Of a DNA stretch of 10,904 bases, positions 6,801 to 10,904 are shown piece after piece. Location: assembly GCA_964604155.1 (NCBI GenBank), contig CAZRXY010000123.1, positions 1 to 10,904 on the forward strand, given 5' to 3'. This stretch comes from Stygibacter sp964604155. GTDB lineage: Bacteria > Cloacimonadota > Cloacimonadia > Cloacimonadales > TCS61. Numbering within the stretch: the first letter of the stretch is position 1; the number at the start of each line of letters is the position of its first letter. Position numbers and translations under genes: made by a program. The notes under the pieces were generated by a model, which was not told where the DNA came from, made no database searches, and saw only the letters and a list, made by a program, of their open reading frames with translations.

Positions 6801-8202
6801 CGATATCAGCAGTTTGGTTGATAGTGACATCTCCAAAGTCGATGGGATTTGGGTTTACTACTAATTCAGCTTCGCCGGTCCATCCGCCTTCATTATATAA
6901 TTCCAGAATCTCCAGCTCTGTAAGTGGATGATCATAGATCCGGATATCATCAATTTTTCCTTTGTGGAAAAAATGATATGGACCATCATTGCAATAGCCA
7001 ATACGGAGATTAAAATTGTGAGATATAATTGTACTGACTGAAGTGGTATCCGCTACCAAGATACCATCCACATAGAGCCTTACTCCAGTTTCATCTGTAG
7101 TGCCGTCCCAGGTTCCTGTCACAAAGTGCCACTGATCGTTATTAATCTCGATCACTTCTTCATTCCACAAACTCCATCCCTGTGAACTATGAGGATATTT
7201 AGCGAAACTCATCGATTCATTTGTGTGCTTTAACAAAAATCCATGTCCATATCCACCATGATTATAGGTGGTTGACACAATAGTTCCTGTCATGTCAGCA
7301 TAATCATTAGATTCCTGATCAGTTTTTATCCAGGCGGTAATCGTACAGGCTCCATTAATTACTGTATCATAGGTATTTATCCAGTCATTTTCGCCATCAA
7401 AATCATATGCGGAAGCCGGATTACCAAATCGATCCGTGGTAAGAGCAGCGCCATTAACGCTGCCGTGGTTTGAATTAGTGCTTTCATCCATAGCATTGCC
7501 ATTGAAGGGATAAAAGGCAATTAATCCATATTCGAGATCTATGTCCACCATGATGTAGTTTTCTTTGATTTCTGTATCTATTTCATCATCATCAGTAACC
7601 GTCAATGAGACAGAATAGGTTCCTGGTACACAGTATTGCCAGGTTGGATGAGGTTCATAGGAATCAATAATGCCATCGCCGTCAAAATCCCATTCCCAGG
7701 AATCAGGCACACCGCTGGAGAGGTCAGTAAACTGCACAGGTTCAGAAACACAGGCTACAATTGGTTCTGCCATAAAATTTGCGTGCAATGGCGGCAATAT
7801 TTGCAAAAACACTTCCAGTATCACCCCGGGATTTCCGCTGACCCAGATGATATCTTCTGAGGAATATGTAGGCGAATTATCCACGAAAAAGGAAAGTGCA
7901 TCTCCAGATTCTGCCCCTTCATCTTCAGGAGTATTCGGATCATCTCCATACACATGGATATAGCCAAAAAAACCTGCAGTGGTAACTTCAAACTCACCGC
8001 AGATGATACCATCGGGGTCTTCCACGCGAAAAGCTGTGCCTGGTGCAACGGGTTCGCCATCGATTTCCATATAGCCATAATAATCGCTCCACCAGGGAGT
8101 TGGCGTAAGCCGCATTTCTTCTGCCTGCAATGAGATCATACCCATGCTCAGCAGCAGTAGCAACAACAGCAATTTTATTCTGAGCTTTTTTATAAATCTC
8201 AT
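835..8202 (-). CDS. giant multidomain surface protein with CARDB array and T9SS type A sorting domain
   Basis: Complete gene for a protein of about 2455 residues, predicted to be exported and left on or released from the cell surface; likely adhesin or scaffold. Residues counted from the outer ATG at 8205: signal peptide 1-28; DEGA module 35-137; PKD 140-222 with WEWDF and calcium-type loop DFDGDGIID; LamG/concanavalin-like lectin 225-440; two ASPM/SPD-2/Hydin-like Ig domains 445-540 and 548-642; a domain at 650-775 with loop DKNSDGDFID; seven CARDB repeats 778-1676; two cadherin-like domains 1683-1858; second PKD 1863-1942; CRG module 1948-2064; two GWN modules 2071-2230; second CRG module 2254-2359; T9SS tail 2378-2456. 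I see no catalytic motif. Two ATGs, 8205 and 8202, are adjacent; the AGAGG at 8208-8212 is 2 bases from the first and 5 from the second, so I prefer 8202. It follows the 8211-10904 gene by about 5 bases and is probably translationally coupled to it. Domain families are recognised from motifs; the adhesin role is inferred. Confidence 0.9.
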   Translation of the reverse strand: MRFIKKLRIKLLLLLLLLSMGMISLQAEEMRLTPTPWWSDYYGYMEIDGEPVAPGTAFRVEDPDGIICGEFEVTTAGFFGYIHVYGDDPNTPEDEGAESGDALSFFVDNSPTYSSEDIIWVSGNPGVILEVFLQILPPLHANFMAEPIVACVSEPVQFTDLSSGVPDSWEWDFDGDGIIDSYEPHPTWQYCVPGTYSVSLTVTDDDEIDTEIKENYIMVDIDLEYGLIAFYPFNGNAMDESTNSNHGSVNGAALTTDRFGNPASAYDFDGENDWINTYDTVINGACTITAWIKTDQESNDYADMTGTIVSTTYNHGGYGHGFLLKHTNESMSFAKYPHSSQGWSLWNEEVIEINNDQWHFVTGTWDGTTDETGVRLYVDGILVADTTSVSTIISHNFNLRIGYCNDGPYHFFHKGKIDDIRIYDHPLTELEILELYNEGGWTGEAELVVNPNPIDFGDVTINQTADIVVMLSNTGDTPLTVYSIDAGEPFVMGTYENLEITNSSSLLVNLSFSPDQTIFYSSEFIIDTNYGTYSIPITANGVAPTPDWSFNWTSYDFGQSPIPTGSIASLVISNTGNLDITVSAGSISDEHFTLSENSFLLPAGQSNSVSVGFYPTELTLYNCLINFSSEAGSQDIILNGSGYYPSAQPSITYLETEGFNGNHGVNPQVGAPGEFFEYRIIYSDPDNEPPLQGFPQVGIDKNSDGDFIDPGEILMPLVEVDPDDNDYAGGKEYSFITTLPVNSVLGYKFFAYDERGNPAGGEATIYRTGPNVTNDYLDLSIYANDISFSDNNPAVGQEINITAQVHNSSDFPAYDVPVTFYEEDELIFESNINYLPAQSVRSVSLQHIFIAPEYYPIKVVIDEPDDIDEANELNNFAIRPVLVGDASIPGALLASSYLSSSTAYPQGTLRFFGSAMYVNTRFRDTAAAGAQVVLSIYGSNYSATQIGYTDGNGDFYIYFNAPSQLGTYFLSAEITDFSLTTETSTHSFSVIPPPTNPILPDPEELPDLQIYSLNFTGTPTIYNPQTLSGTFSNIGNYPALNVLLHLYVNNVLTDTLHINYMNPGDLESFSFNKSFVSNGYHYAQVVIDPYNSIQELIEYNNSASASRYLYPLQPDLTPVNIVCSNNSPMTDQSIDFTFWVKNLNYISSSETMVEIYDINAGGRQEILLHTFALPSLGFRESSALYLPNISFSDSGVHQIRIEVDPDDLVLESNENNQILYHSIHVQEPAAELTISAISVSNYAPEIGDYINFIATVSNLGTAAADSVSVVFFRDSLQLGDMTIISALQANEMQIIASNPWQYDGLPHEISAQVDVDNTVFEPNEYNNSSHRTIGVDFIASKPAYPANSPDNPHSIPAGSNFLISSRITNAGCFAAQLIPVAYLLDDEPIAQDNITFINPGVFALSSIYHQFDLTGDYTITVIADQDSLGTSFFNEINEANNSVNIYLRVYQQNPDLEILSQYIAPEELNPDQNEPIAIYASIFNNGNVDSDSFMVRISVDDEVLDQNIMITNLPAHEDTTIIASEIYSSDQIGQHIITVEVDYTDLVTEYNENNNIATRAIIVGDAPDFKFDSSGIILSNQSPQTGDLINISAWIKNTGAADASAQVNWWSVVNEDSTLISVSNIFAAAHDSVNVSVNWYTNSPAGKIYARILNSSPPEFNTFNNWACTTYGGTIILLQPIEPVFVEEDQANFFVADLDSVFLNIDSTPLTYLVSSTDHIQGSLNSTNELFLALTPNWFGSGQIYITAQNIYGDDLSIEVDVTVYPVNDTPQIDLPVSFAFAANSILEVDFSPYIFDQEDDSLTIYVDDNVFVNALIDGHCVTFSAQEFWTGAEVLTFTVDDNQSRATSSDNVEIIVFAPPLEADFSADPLSGSIPLLVQFSDLSSSQTNYWEWDFQNDGFIDSYEQNPIYTFEENGIYDVKLHVADGISRTEAEEIKYDFINALPDWQVEPDEFVYNGTITACIYVDEVQVDYTDGIFACFVNDQCRGIASLDDNSVFDYTDEYGYVIYQPNIFSNLEVGEILHFYFWEPRLGKVLNVNEQFVFNAGMNLGSFDDPVLLYADYYTPSNIELVQGLNWFSLNIAQDNMDINYVLESLDDNAAYIKNQTGFAGYYPQTGWLGSIAEFNLLSMYKIFMTAPDTLRFQGLPVETQEMVYNLSSGWNWISYSPKEPENVNYALSNLGNYGTHIKNYTAFAIYYPSNGWFGPLNVLQPFEGYMMRVSEPVSFTYSQSPQGLSSRFSPSLATPADCNISKNFDPHKYEYNGILVITLQNDLPLNSLIFAQCNSEIRGVSVLMDYSGKLNRKFYALMVYSNKLYEEGFQLLYQDDSLENPVPLYYEFEFSADMFTGTFADPVILAVPQENEYEIPSLTCMDKVYPNPFNPNTTMNYQLAETCQVMIDIFNIKGQKVAELLNEKQKSGSYSISWQPENISSGIYLLRFKAGDYSKNSKLILLK
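838..1074 (-). other. T9SS type A (Por secretion) C-terminal sorting domain, giant protein
   Basis: The last 79 residues start YPNPFNPNTTMNYQLAE, continue with QVMIDIFNIKGQKV, SGIYLLRF and finish KLILLK. This is the Por_Secre_tail/TIGR04183 pattern, recognised by the type IX secretion machine in the outer membrane and usually cleaved by the sortase-like PorU when cargo is attached to lipopolysaccharide. An unusual Cys follows the first strand (ETCQV). Confidence 0.9.
1129..1446 (-). repeat. CRG module 2 of the giant protein, diverged
   Basis: Residues 2254-2359: FDPHKYEYNGILVITL, SLIFAQCNSEIRGVSV, YALMVYSN, EEGFQLLYQDD and a closing FADPVILAV. Order and spacing match CRG module 1, but the CRG cysteine is replaced (EIRG) while one Cys remains five residues earlier. 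It directly precedes the sorting tail. Confidence 0.65.
1516..1743 (-). repeat. GWN module 2 of the giant protein
   Basis: Residues 2155-2230: VYNLSSGWNWISYSP, VNYALSNL, HIKNYTAFAIYYP, GWFG and EGYMMRV. It matches the preceding module along its whole length, so the pair is an internal duplication within this gene. Confidence 0.78.
1756..1995 (-). repeat. GWN module 1 of the giant protein
   Basis: Residues 2071-2150: ELVQGLNWFSLNI, INYVLESL, YIKNQTGFAGYYP, GWLG and SMYKIFM. The GWN triad is altered to GLNW here. It differs from the modules of the upstream protein by its IKNxT-x-FA-x-YYP-xx-GW core, so it forms a separate subtype. Confidence 0.75.
2014..2364 (-). repeat. CRG module 1 of the giant protein
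   Basis: Residues 1948-2064: DWQVEPDEFVYNGTITA, a domain with ACFVNDQCRGIA, YVIYQPNIFSN, VGEILHFYFWE and a closing FDDPVLLYA. I recognise the F(V)-x-D-x-CRG pattern from secreted FCB proteins but know no function. Two cysteines (1982 and 1988) are close together. It sits between the second PKD and the GWN pair. Confidence 0.7.
3178..5874 (-). repeat. array of seven CARDB-type repeats
   Basis: Residues 778-1676 of the giant protein hold seven repeats of about 105-115 residues of the CARDB family (cell adhesion related domain found in bacteria), at about 778-884, 1007-1110, 1116-1226, 1232-1336, 1337-1450, 1456-1564 and 1569-1676. Each opens with a D-L or similar strand, carries a V-x-N-x-G type strand, and ends with an acidic Asn motif: DEANELNN, IEYNN, ESNENN, EPNEYNN, NEINEANN, TEYNENNN and FNTFNN. 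A different Ig/MG-like domain (887-990, with TDGNGDFYIYF) interrupts the array after repeat 1. The repeats differ strongly from each other, and I see no DNA-level tandem repetition, so the array is old. Confidence 0.85.
7795..8103 (-). repeat. DEGA module, copy C (giant protein N-terminus)
   Basis: Residues 35-137 of the giant protein, directly after the signal peptide. The pattern is PWWSD, then DPDGIICGEF, then GYIHVYGDD, then DEGAESGD, then an FFVDN strand and a closing WVSGNPG. The same order of motifs occurs twice in the upstream protein. I recognise this as a module seen in secreted proteins of FCB-type bacteria but know no function; the name DEGA is mine, after the conserved motif. An Ig-like beta-sandwich is a reasonable guess. 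Confidence 0.8.
8122..8202 (-). other. Sec signal peptide with poly-leucine core
   Basis: The giant protein begins with a basic stretch (RFIKKLRIK), then eight consecutive leucines, then SMGMISLQA followed by EE. This is a textbook Sec signal peptide with a likely signal peptidase I cut after Ala28 (numbered from the outer ATG). It fits the T9SS route, in which cargo crosses the inner membrane by Sec before recognition of the C-terminal tail. The leucine tract is written with CTG/TTG/CTA codons and forms an imperfect trinucleotide repeat in the DNA. Confidence 0.9.
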
Positions 8203-8207
8203 CATAA

Positions 8208-8212
8208 CCTCT
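8208..8212 (-). promoter_or_regulatory. ribosome binding site overlapping the upstream stop codon
   Basis: On the minus strand the sequence reads TAGAGGTTATGATG. TAG (8213-8211) is the stop of the upstream surface-protein gene; AGAGG (8212-8208) uses its last two bases and serves the giant gene. Spacing is 2 bases to the ATG at 8205 and 5 bases to the ATG at 8202, which favours the second. The overlap implies that ribosomes finishing the first gene re-initiate at or near the second. Confidence 0.8.
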
Positions 8213-10904
8213 ACTTGAGCAACAGCATTTTGTTCACAGACTGATAATTTCCTGCAACTAACTTATAGAAATAAACACCGCTGGCAGCAGGATTTCCACT
8301 TGTGTCTTTTCCATTCCATACATAGGAATGCAGATCAGCTTCTAATTTTTTATCAACCACGGTAAATATTTTCTGGCCTTTTAGATTATATATCTCTAAA
8401 AGTACCTGAGAAGCTTCTGCCAGGTTAAATCTGATTTCAGTTTCCGGATTAAAGGGATTGGGATAATTACCCAGCAGACAGGTATTAGCTGGTATTTCGT
8501 CGATATCTCCACCGGAGGGGTTCGTCAGACAATTCAGATTTAGATTTGTGATAATACCGGGATTTCCACTTTGCCAGATACCTGTTTCTTCCGCCATCAC
8601 TCCATCAATTTCAAAGCAGATGATGTCTCCTGAAATTGCGCCCTCATCATTTTCTGTGGCAGGGTCATCACCATATATATGCATAAAGCCATATTGCCCA
8701 TCCGTAGAAACTGTGAATTCTCCACAGATCACACCATCAGGATCAATTGCTGATACTTGAGTACCTGCTGGAAGGGCTTCATCTTGATAAGTAATTTGCC
8801 CATAAAAATCGCTCCACCAGGGAGTTACGACCACATCATCACGCGTCTGCGGGTAGAATGGCACAATATCAATCTTTCCGGCTTCGGCGCCAGCCAGGAT
8901 AAGCGGCTCATACATACCTCGAATTGAATAATCCAATATGTCAAAATAACCCAGATTCACCCAGTATCCCAAGCCATTTTCCAAAGTTAACAGATCGCTG
9001 AAAGGGCTGCCTGGCTCATAGGTCATGGCACCATTATCAAATCCGCTGGCAATAATCAGGTTATTATAAATGCTGGCAAAGCCGTCTTCAATTGCCCTTT
9101 CGTCTTCCGGAAGATAGGAAGTAAGATTCCAGCCGGCTTCCAGATACATTGTTGTGGTATCATAAAACTTACTGCCACATACAGGCAGTTCTGCCGCTTC
9201 ATCAAGTTTTATCCAGTAGCCATGATAGGGGTCAAGAGACAACAGGTCGCTGAACTGTGGCAATTCGGGATCATAGGTACGGGCGCCATTTGCTCCGCCG
9301 TCTCCCCAGTTCAAATCAAAACTGCTTACCTGCCGGTAATTGCCGTCAAGCGGGGTAAGCATTTCTGCAATATCATCATCCGCCGGCAGCATAGCAAATG
9401 AGAAAAGATTCCAGCCAGCATTCAAAGAGACAACGTCTTCCTTTTGCGCTGCCAGATCGATATTTAATATAGCATTGTTCTGGGTCCAAACCGGGGCATC
9501 CCCGCCGGTATATTGTGCTGGAAAATCATTTATATAAAAAGTGAGAGTCTCTCCCGGATTTGCTCCCTCATCTATCATACCGGTGGTGGTGTCATCAGCA
9601 TAGATATGCATAAAGCCAAACGAGCCGGAAGTATGAACCTGATAAATTCCGCAGACAATACCATCTGTATCCTTGGCTGTAATAATATCACCGGTTCGCA
9701 CAGGTAAATCGTCAAACATAGTATTTGAGCTATAGACATTCACCTGCTCGGGTGAGGGTAAAGCCTGGTAAACACGAGTTAGGTTAAAAGCCAGCCCCAG
9801 TAATGGGATATTCACATTGTTAACAATGCGGGGATAATAGTCACGCGCAAATGCTCGCACATCATAAATTCCTGATTCCAGACCGTAAATGGCAAAATAG
9901 CCGTCGGTGAAAGTGGATATTTCTTCAACCAGTGTTGTGTCGTTCCAAACTTCGATAGTAGCTGGAAAAATGATCTCTCCCTGAGTATTGCGAACCACGC
10001 CGGAAAATTCTGAAGCATTTTCTTCCAGAACCTGCATGCTGACAGGTAATACAATTGATGAATTGCCTGGATCATTGCTGGTGAGAGTGAGTTCTGTGAT
10101 GAAAACTGAATCTGCTGGAAGCCCTACTGCACAAAAACTCAAGATGACGTTCATATTTTCTTCCGGCTCTACTGTACCTGATACAGGCAGAATATTCAGC
10201 CATGAAACACTTCCTGTAGTTTCAATACTATACCCAAGTGTTCCCAGTCCCTGATTACCGATATTAAAAGCACGATTGCCAGATCTTCCAGTGGGCAAAG
10301 TGATATTAACCTGTTCCACATTGAGGTTGATTTCAGGAGCATCGGCAACTGCCAGAGCACCTGCCTGATCCGGCGTGTAAAAGTTTGTGGTGCCTTGACC
10401 AGCCATATTGCCGTCAAGGTCTGCGTATACCCAGTTTTCACCGCCTGTGGTGGAAAACCTGAAGGCATAATCAAATGCTCCCGGTTCGATAACTGTCAGC
10501 GTGCCCACATATCTGTCCATTGTGCCGTCTTCACTATCATTCAAATAGAACGCATCTGTCCAGCTCCAGTTATCCCCCGGATATGAGCCATCGGCACCAA
10601 AACCAAGCTGAGCAGTTACAAGCTCTCCCTGTCCCACACCATCAGTAACTTCCGGCTCATATACCAGTCCATATATATTACAGGTCGGAAAGCCCATAGT
10701 AGCATATACTGCCGCAGGAGATTCAAGCTGTACGAAGTCTGGAACTGTGGGCATCTGTTCCCAGATTGCCACTTCGTCAATGTACCAGCCGTCACTTGTA
10801 TAATCCCATCTGTCATCTATATAAAATCTGATGAGAACATCTTCTCCACCATAGGATGAGATATCAATCTGCACATGCTGCCATTCATCAGGCCAGCCAG
10901 CATT
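8211..10904 (-). CDS. secreted multidomain protein with T9SS type A sorting domain, N-terminus beyond the window
   Basis: The reading frame stays open to the right edge. The codons before the GTG at 10874 read NAGWPDEWQH and continue the same domain, so that GTG is internal and the gene is 5' partial. Residues from Val/Met at 10874: 1-38 are the end of a choice-of-anchor J/MAM-like jelly roll (VQIDISSYGG...DGWYIDEV), a module often found behind secreted peptidases; 65-155 a beta-sandwich module ending VYADLDG; 180-283 BACON/Ig-like (SWLNILPVSGTV, LTSNDPGN); 287-369 carboxypeptidase-regulatory-like; 378-474 DEGA module; 482-570 and 575-645 GWN modules; 684-780 second DEGA module; 804-887 FlgD-like Ig sorting tail starting YPNPFNP. 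It should be exported by Sec and T9SS, although the signal peptide is off the window. It is first of the two visible genes of the operon. An enzyme domain, for example a peptidase, could lie in the missing part, but this is speculation. Confidence 0.88.
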   Translation of the reverse strand, partial: NAGWPDEWQHVQIDISSYGGEDVLIRFYIDDRWDYTSDGWYIDEVAIWEQMPTVPDFVQLESPAAVYATMGFPTCNIYGLVYEPEVTDGVGQGELVTAQLGFGADGSYPGDNWSWTDAFYLNDSEDGTMDRYVGTLTVIEPGAFDYAFRFSTTGGENWVYADLDGNMAGQGTTNFYTPDQAGALAVADAPEINLNVEQVNITLPTGRSGNRAFNIGNQGLGTLGYSIETTGSVSWLNILPVSGTVEPEENMNVILSFCAVGLPADSVFITELTLTSNDPGNSSIVLPVSMQVLEENASEFSGVVRNTQGEIIFPATIEVWNDTTLVEEISTFTDGYFAIYGLESGIYDVRAFARDYYPRIVNNVNIPLLGLAFNLTRVYQALPSPEQVNVYSSNTMFDDLPVRTGDIITAKDTDGIVCGIYQVHTSGSFGFMHIYADDTTTGMIDEGANPGETLTFYINDFPAQYTGGDAPVWTQNNAILNIDLAAQKEDVVSLNAGWNLFSFAMLPADDDIAEMLTPLDGNYRQVSSFDLNWGDGGANGARTYDPELPQFSDLLSLDPYHGYWIKLDEAAELPVCGSKFYDTTTMYLEAGWNLTSYLPEDERAIEDGFASIYNNLIIASGFDNGAMTYEPGSPFSDLLTLENGLGYWVNLGYFDILDYSIRGMYEPLILAGAEAGKIDIVPFYPQTRDDVVVTPWWSDFYGQITYQDEALPAGTQVSAIDPDGVICGEFTVSTDGQYGFMHIYGDDPATENDEGAISGDIICFEIDGVMAEETGIWQSGNPGIITNLNLNCLTNPSGGDIDEIPANTCLLGNYPNPFNPETEIRFNLAEASQVLLEIYNLKGQKIFTVVDKKLEADLHSYVWNGKDTSGNPAASGVYFYKLVAGNYQSVNKMLLLK
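8214..8465 (-). other. T9SS sorting domain of FlgD-like Ig subtype, partial protein
   Basis: The last 84 residues start YPNPFNPETEIRFNLAE, continue QVLLEIYNLKGQKI, then WNGKDTSGNPAASGVYFYKL, and finish KMLLLK. The WNGKDxxGNPxASGVYFY core is that of FlgD-like Ig tails, also annotated as T9SS type A sorting domains in FCB bacteria. The DNA for YPNPFNP is nearly the same in both tails (GATTAAA-x-GGATTGGGATA on the + strand). Confidence 0.88.
8535..8825 (-). repeat. DEGA module, copy B (partial protein, before its tail)
   Basis: Residues 684-780 of the partial protein: PWWSDFYG, DPDGVICGEF, GFMHIYGDD, DEGAISGD, FEIDG and a closing WQSGNPG. It is the closest relative of copy C. The DNA at 8808-8826 is identical to 8083-8101 over 19 bases (atcgctccaccagggagtt), and 8800-8826 matches 8075-8101 at all but one position. 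Confidence 0.85.
8940..9152 (-). repeat. GWN module 2 of the partial protein
   Basis: Residues 575-645: MYLEAGWNLTSYLP, AMTYEPGSPFSDLLTL and GLGYWVNL. It aligns motif for motif with the preceding module (GWN, TY-x-P, FSDLL-x-L, GYW), so it is a tandem duplication with substantial divergence. Confidence 0.75.
9165..9431 (-). repeat. GWN module 1 of the partial protein
   Basis: Residues 482-570: VSLNAGWNLFSFAM, a middle part with ARTYDPELPQFSDLLSL, and HGYWIKL. This belongs to the GWN(x)xS module type common near the C-termini of FCB secreted proteins, which I know only by pattern. It is immediately followed by a second copy. Confidence 0.75.
9453..9743 (-). repeat. DEGA module, copy A (partial protein, middle)
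   Basis: Residues 378-474 of the partial protein: DTDGIVCGIY, GFMHIYADD, DEGANPGE, FYIND and a closing PVWTQNN. It lacks the PWWSD entry of copies B and C and is more diverged from them than they are from each other, but keeps the single Cys, the HxY-x-DD motif and DEGA at the same spacing. Confidence 0.8.

Noticed and set aside
8149..8186. Inverted repeat GCTCAG...CTGAGC around the leucine tract
   Set aside because: Six-base arms inside coding sequence with a long AT/CAG loop; no reason to think it is functional.
9340..10586. Open frames on both strands inside the partial surface-protein gene
   Set aside because: The minus-strand frame 8211-10904 carries clear domains throughout; the others are shadows.
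10872..10874. GTG as the start codon of the partial surface protein
   Set aside because: The frame is open and domain-like to the edge (NAGWPDEWQH precedes it), there is no signal peptide after it and it would start in the middle of a beta-sandwich domain.

Overview
The window looks like a chromosome segment from a bacterium of the FCB superphylum (Bacteroidota, Cloacimonadota, Fibrobacterota and relatives). The main evidence is two adjacent large secreted proteins that both end in the Por/type IX secretion (T9SS) C-terminal sorting domain with the YPNPFNP entry motif. The AT-leaning composition, the AGAGG-type ribosome binding sites and the mosaic of PKD, LamG, CARDB and FlgD-like Ig modules would fit Cloacimonadota (WWE1-type) or a close relative well. 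The phylum is an inference; no rRNA or other marker gene is present.

Layout. Bases 1-28 are a perfect inverted repeat, followed by about 200 bases in which I see no convincing gene. A small cytoplasmic CGGC-domain protein (230-667, + strand) follows, with a clear ribosome binding site. It converges on a minus-strand unit, and the 167-base gap holds a strong intrinsic terminator for that unit (783-813). Everything from 835 to the right edge is minus strand, in two genes. The downstream gene (835-8202, about 2455 aa) is a giant exported modular protein with a signal peptide. Its modules run: a DEGA-type module, PKD, LamG-like lectin, two ASPM/SPD-2/Hydin-like Ig domains, a calcium-loop module, seven CARDB repeats, two cadherin-like domains, a second PKD, a C-terminal block of CRG and GWN modules, and the T9SS tail. 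The upstream gene (8211 to beyond 10904) is cut by the window edge. It carries the end of a jelly-roll-like domain, a beta-sandwich module, a BACON-like domain, a carboxypeptidase-regulatory-like domain, two DEGA modules, two GWN modules and its own T9SS tail.

How they work together. The two minus genes are separated by 7 bases or fewer. The ribosome binding site of the second overlaps the stop codon of the first, so they are almost certainly co-transcribed and probably translationally coupled. They also share three homologous module types (DEGA, GWN, sorting tail), including a stretch of near-identical DNA. This suggests they arose by module shuffling or gene conversion and act together on the cell surface, as adhesins, scaffolds or carbohydrate-binding surface proteins. 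No catalytic domain is visible in either visible part; an enzyme domain could lie in the missing N-terminus of the upstream gene. The CGGC gene is on the other strand and has no evident functional link.

I see no mobile element, CRISPR array, tRNA, rRNA or defence system. The most interesting content is the domain architecture and the undescribed-looking repeated modules.
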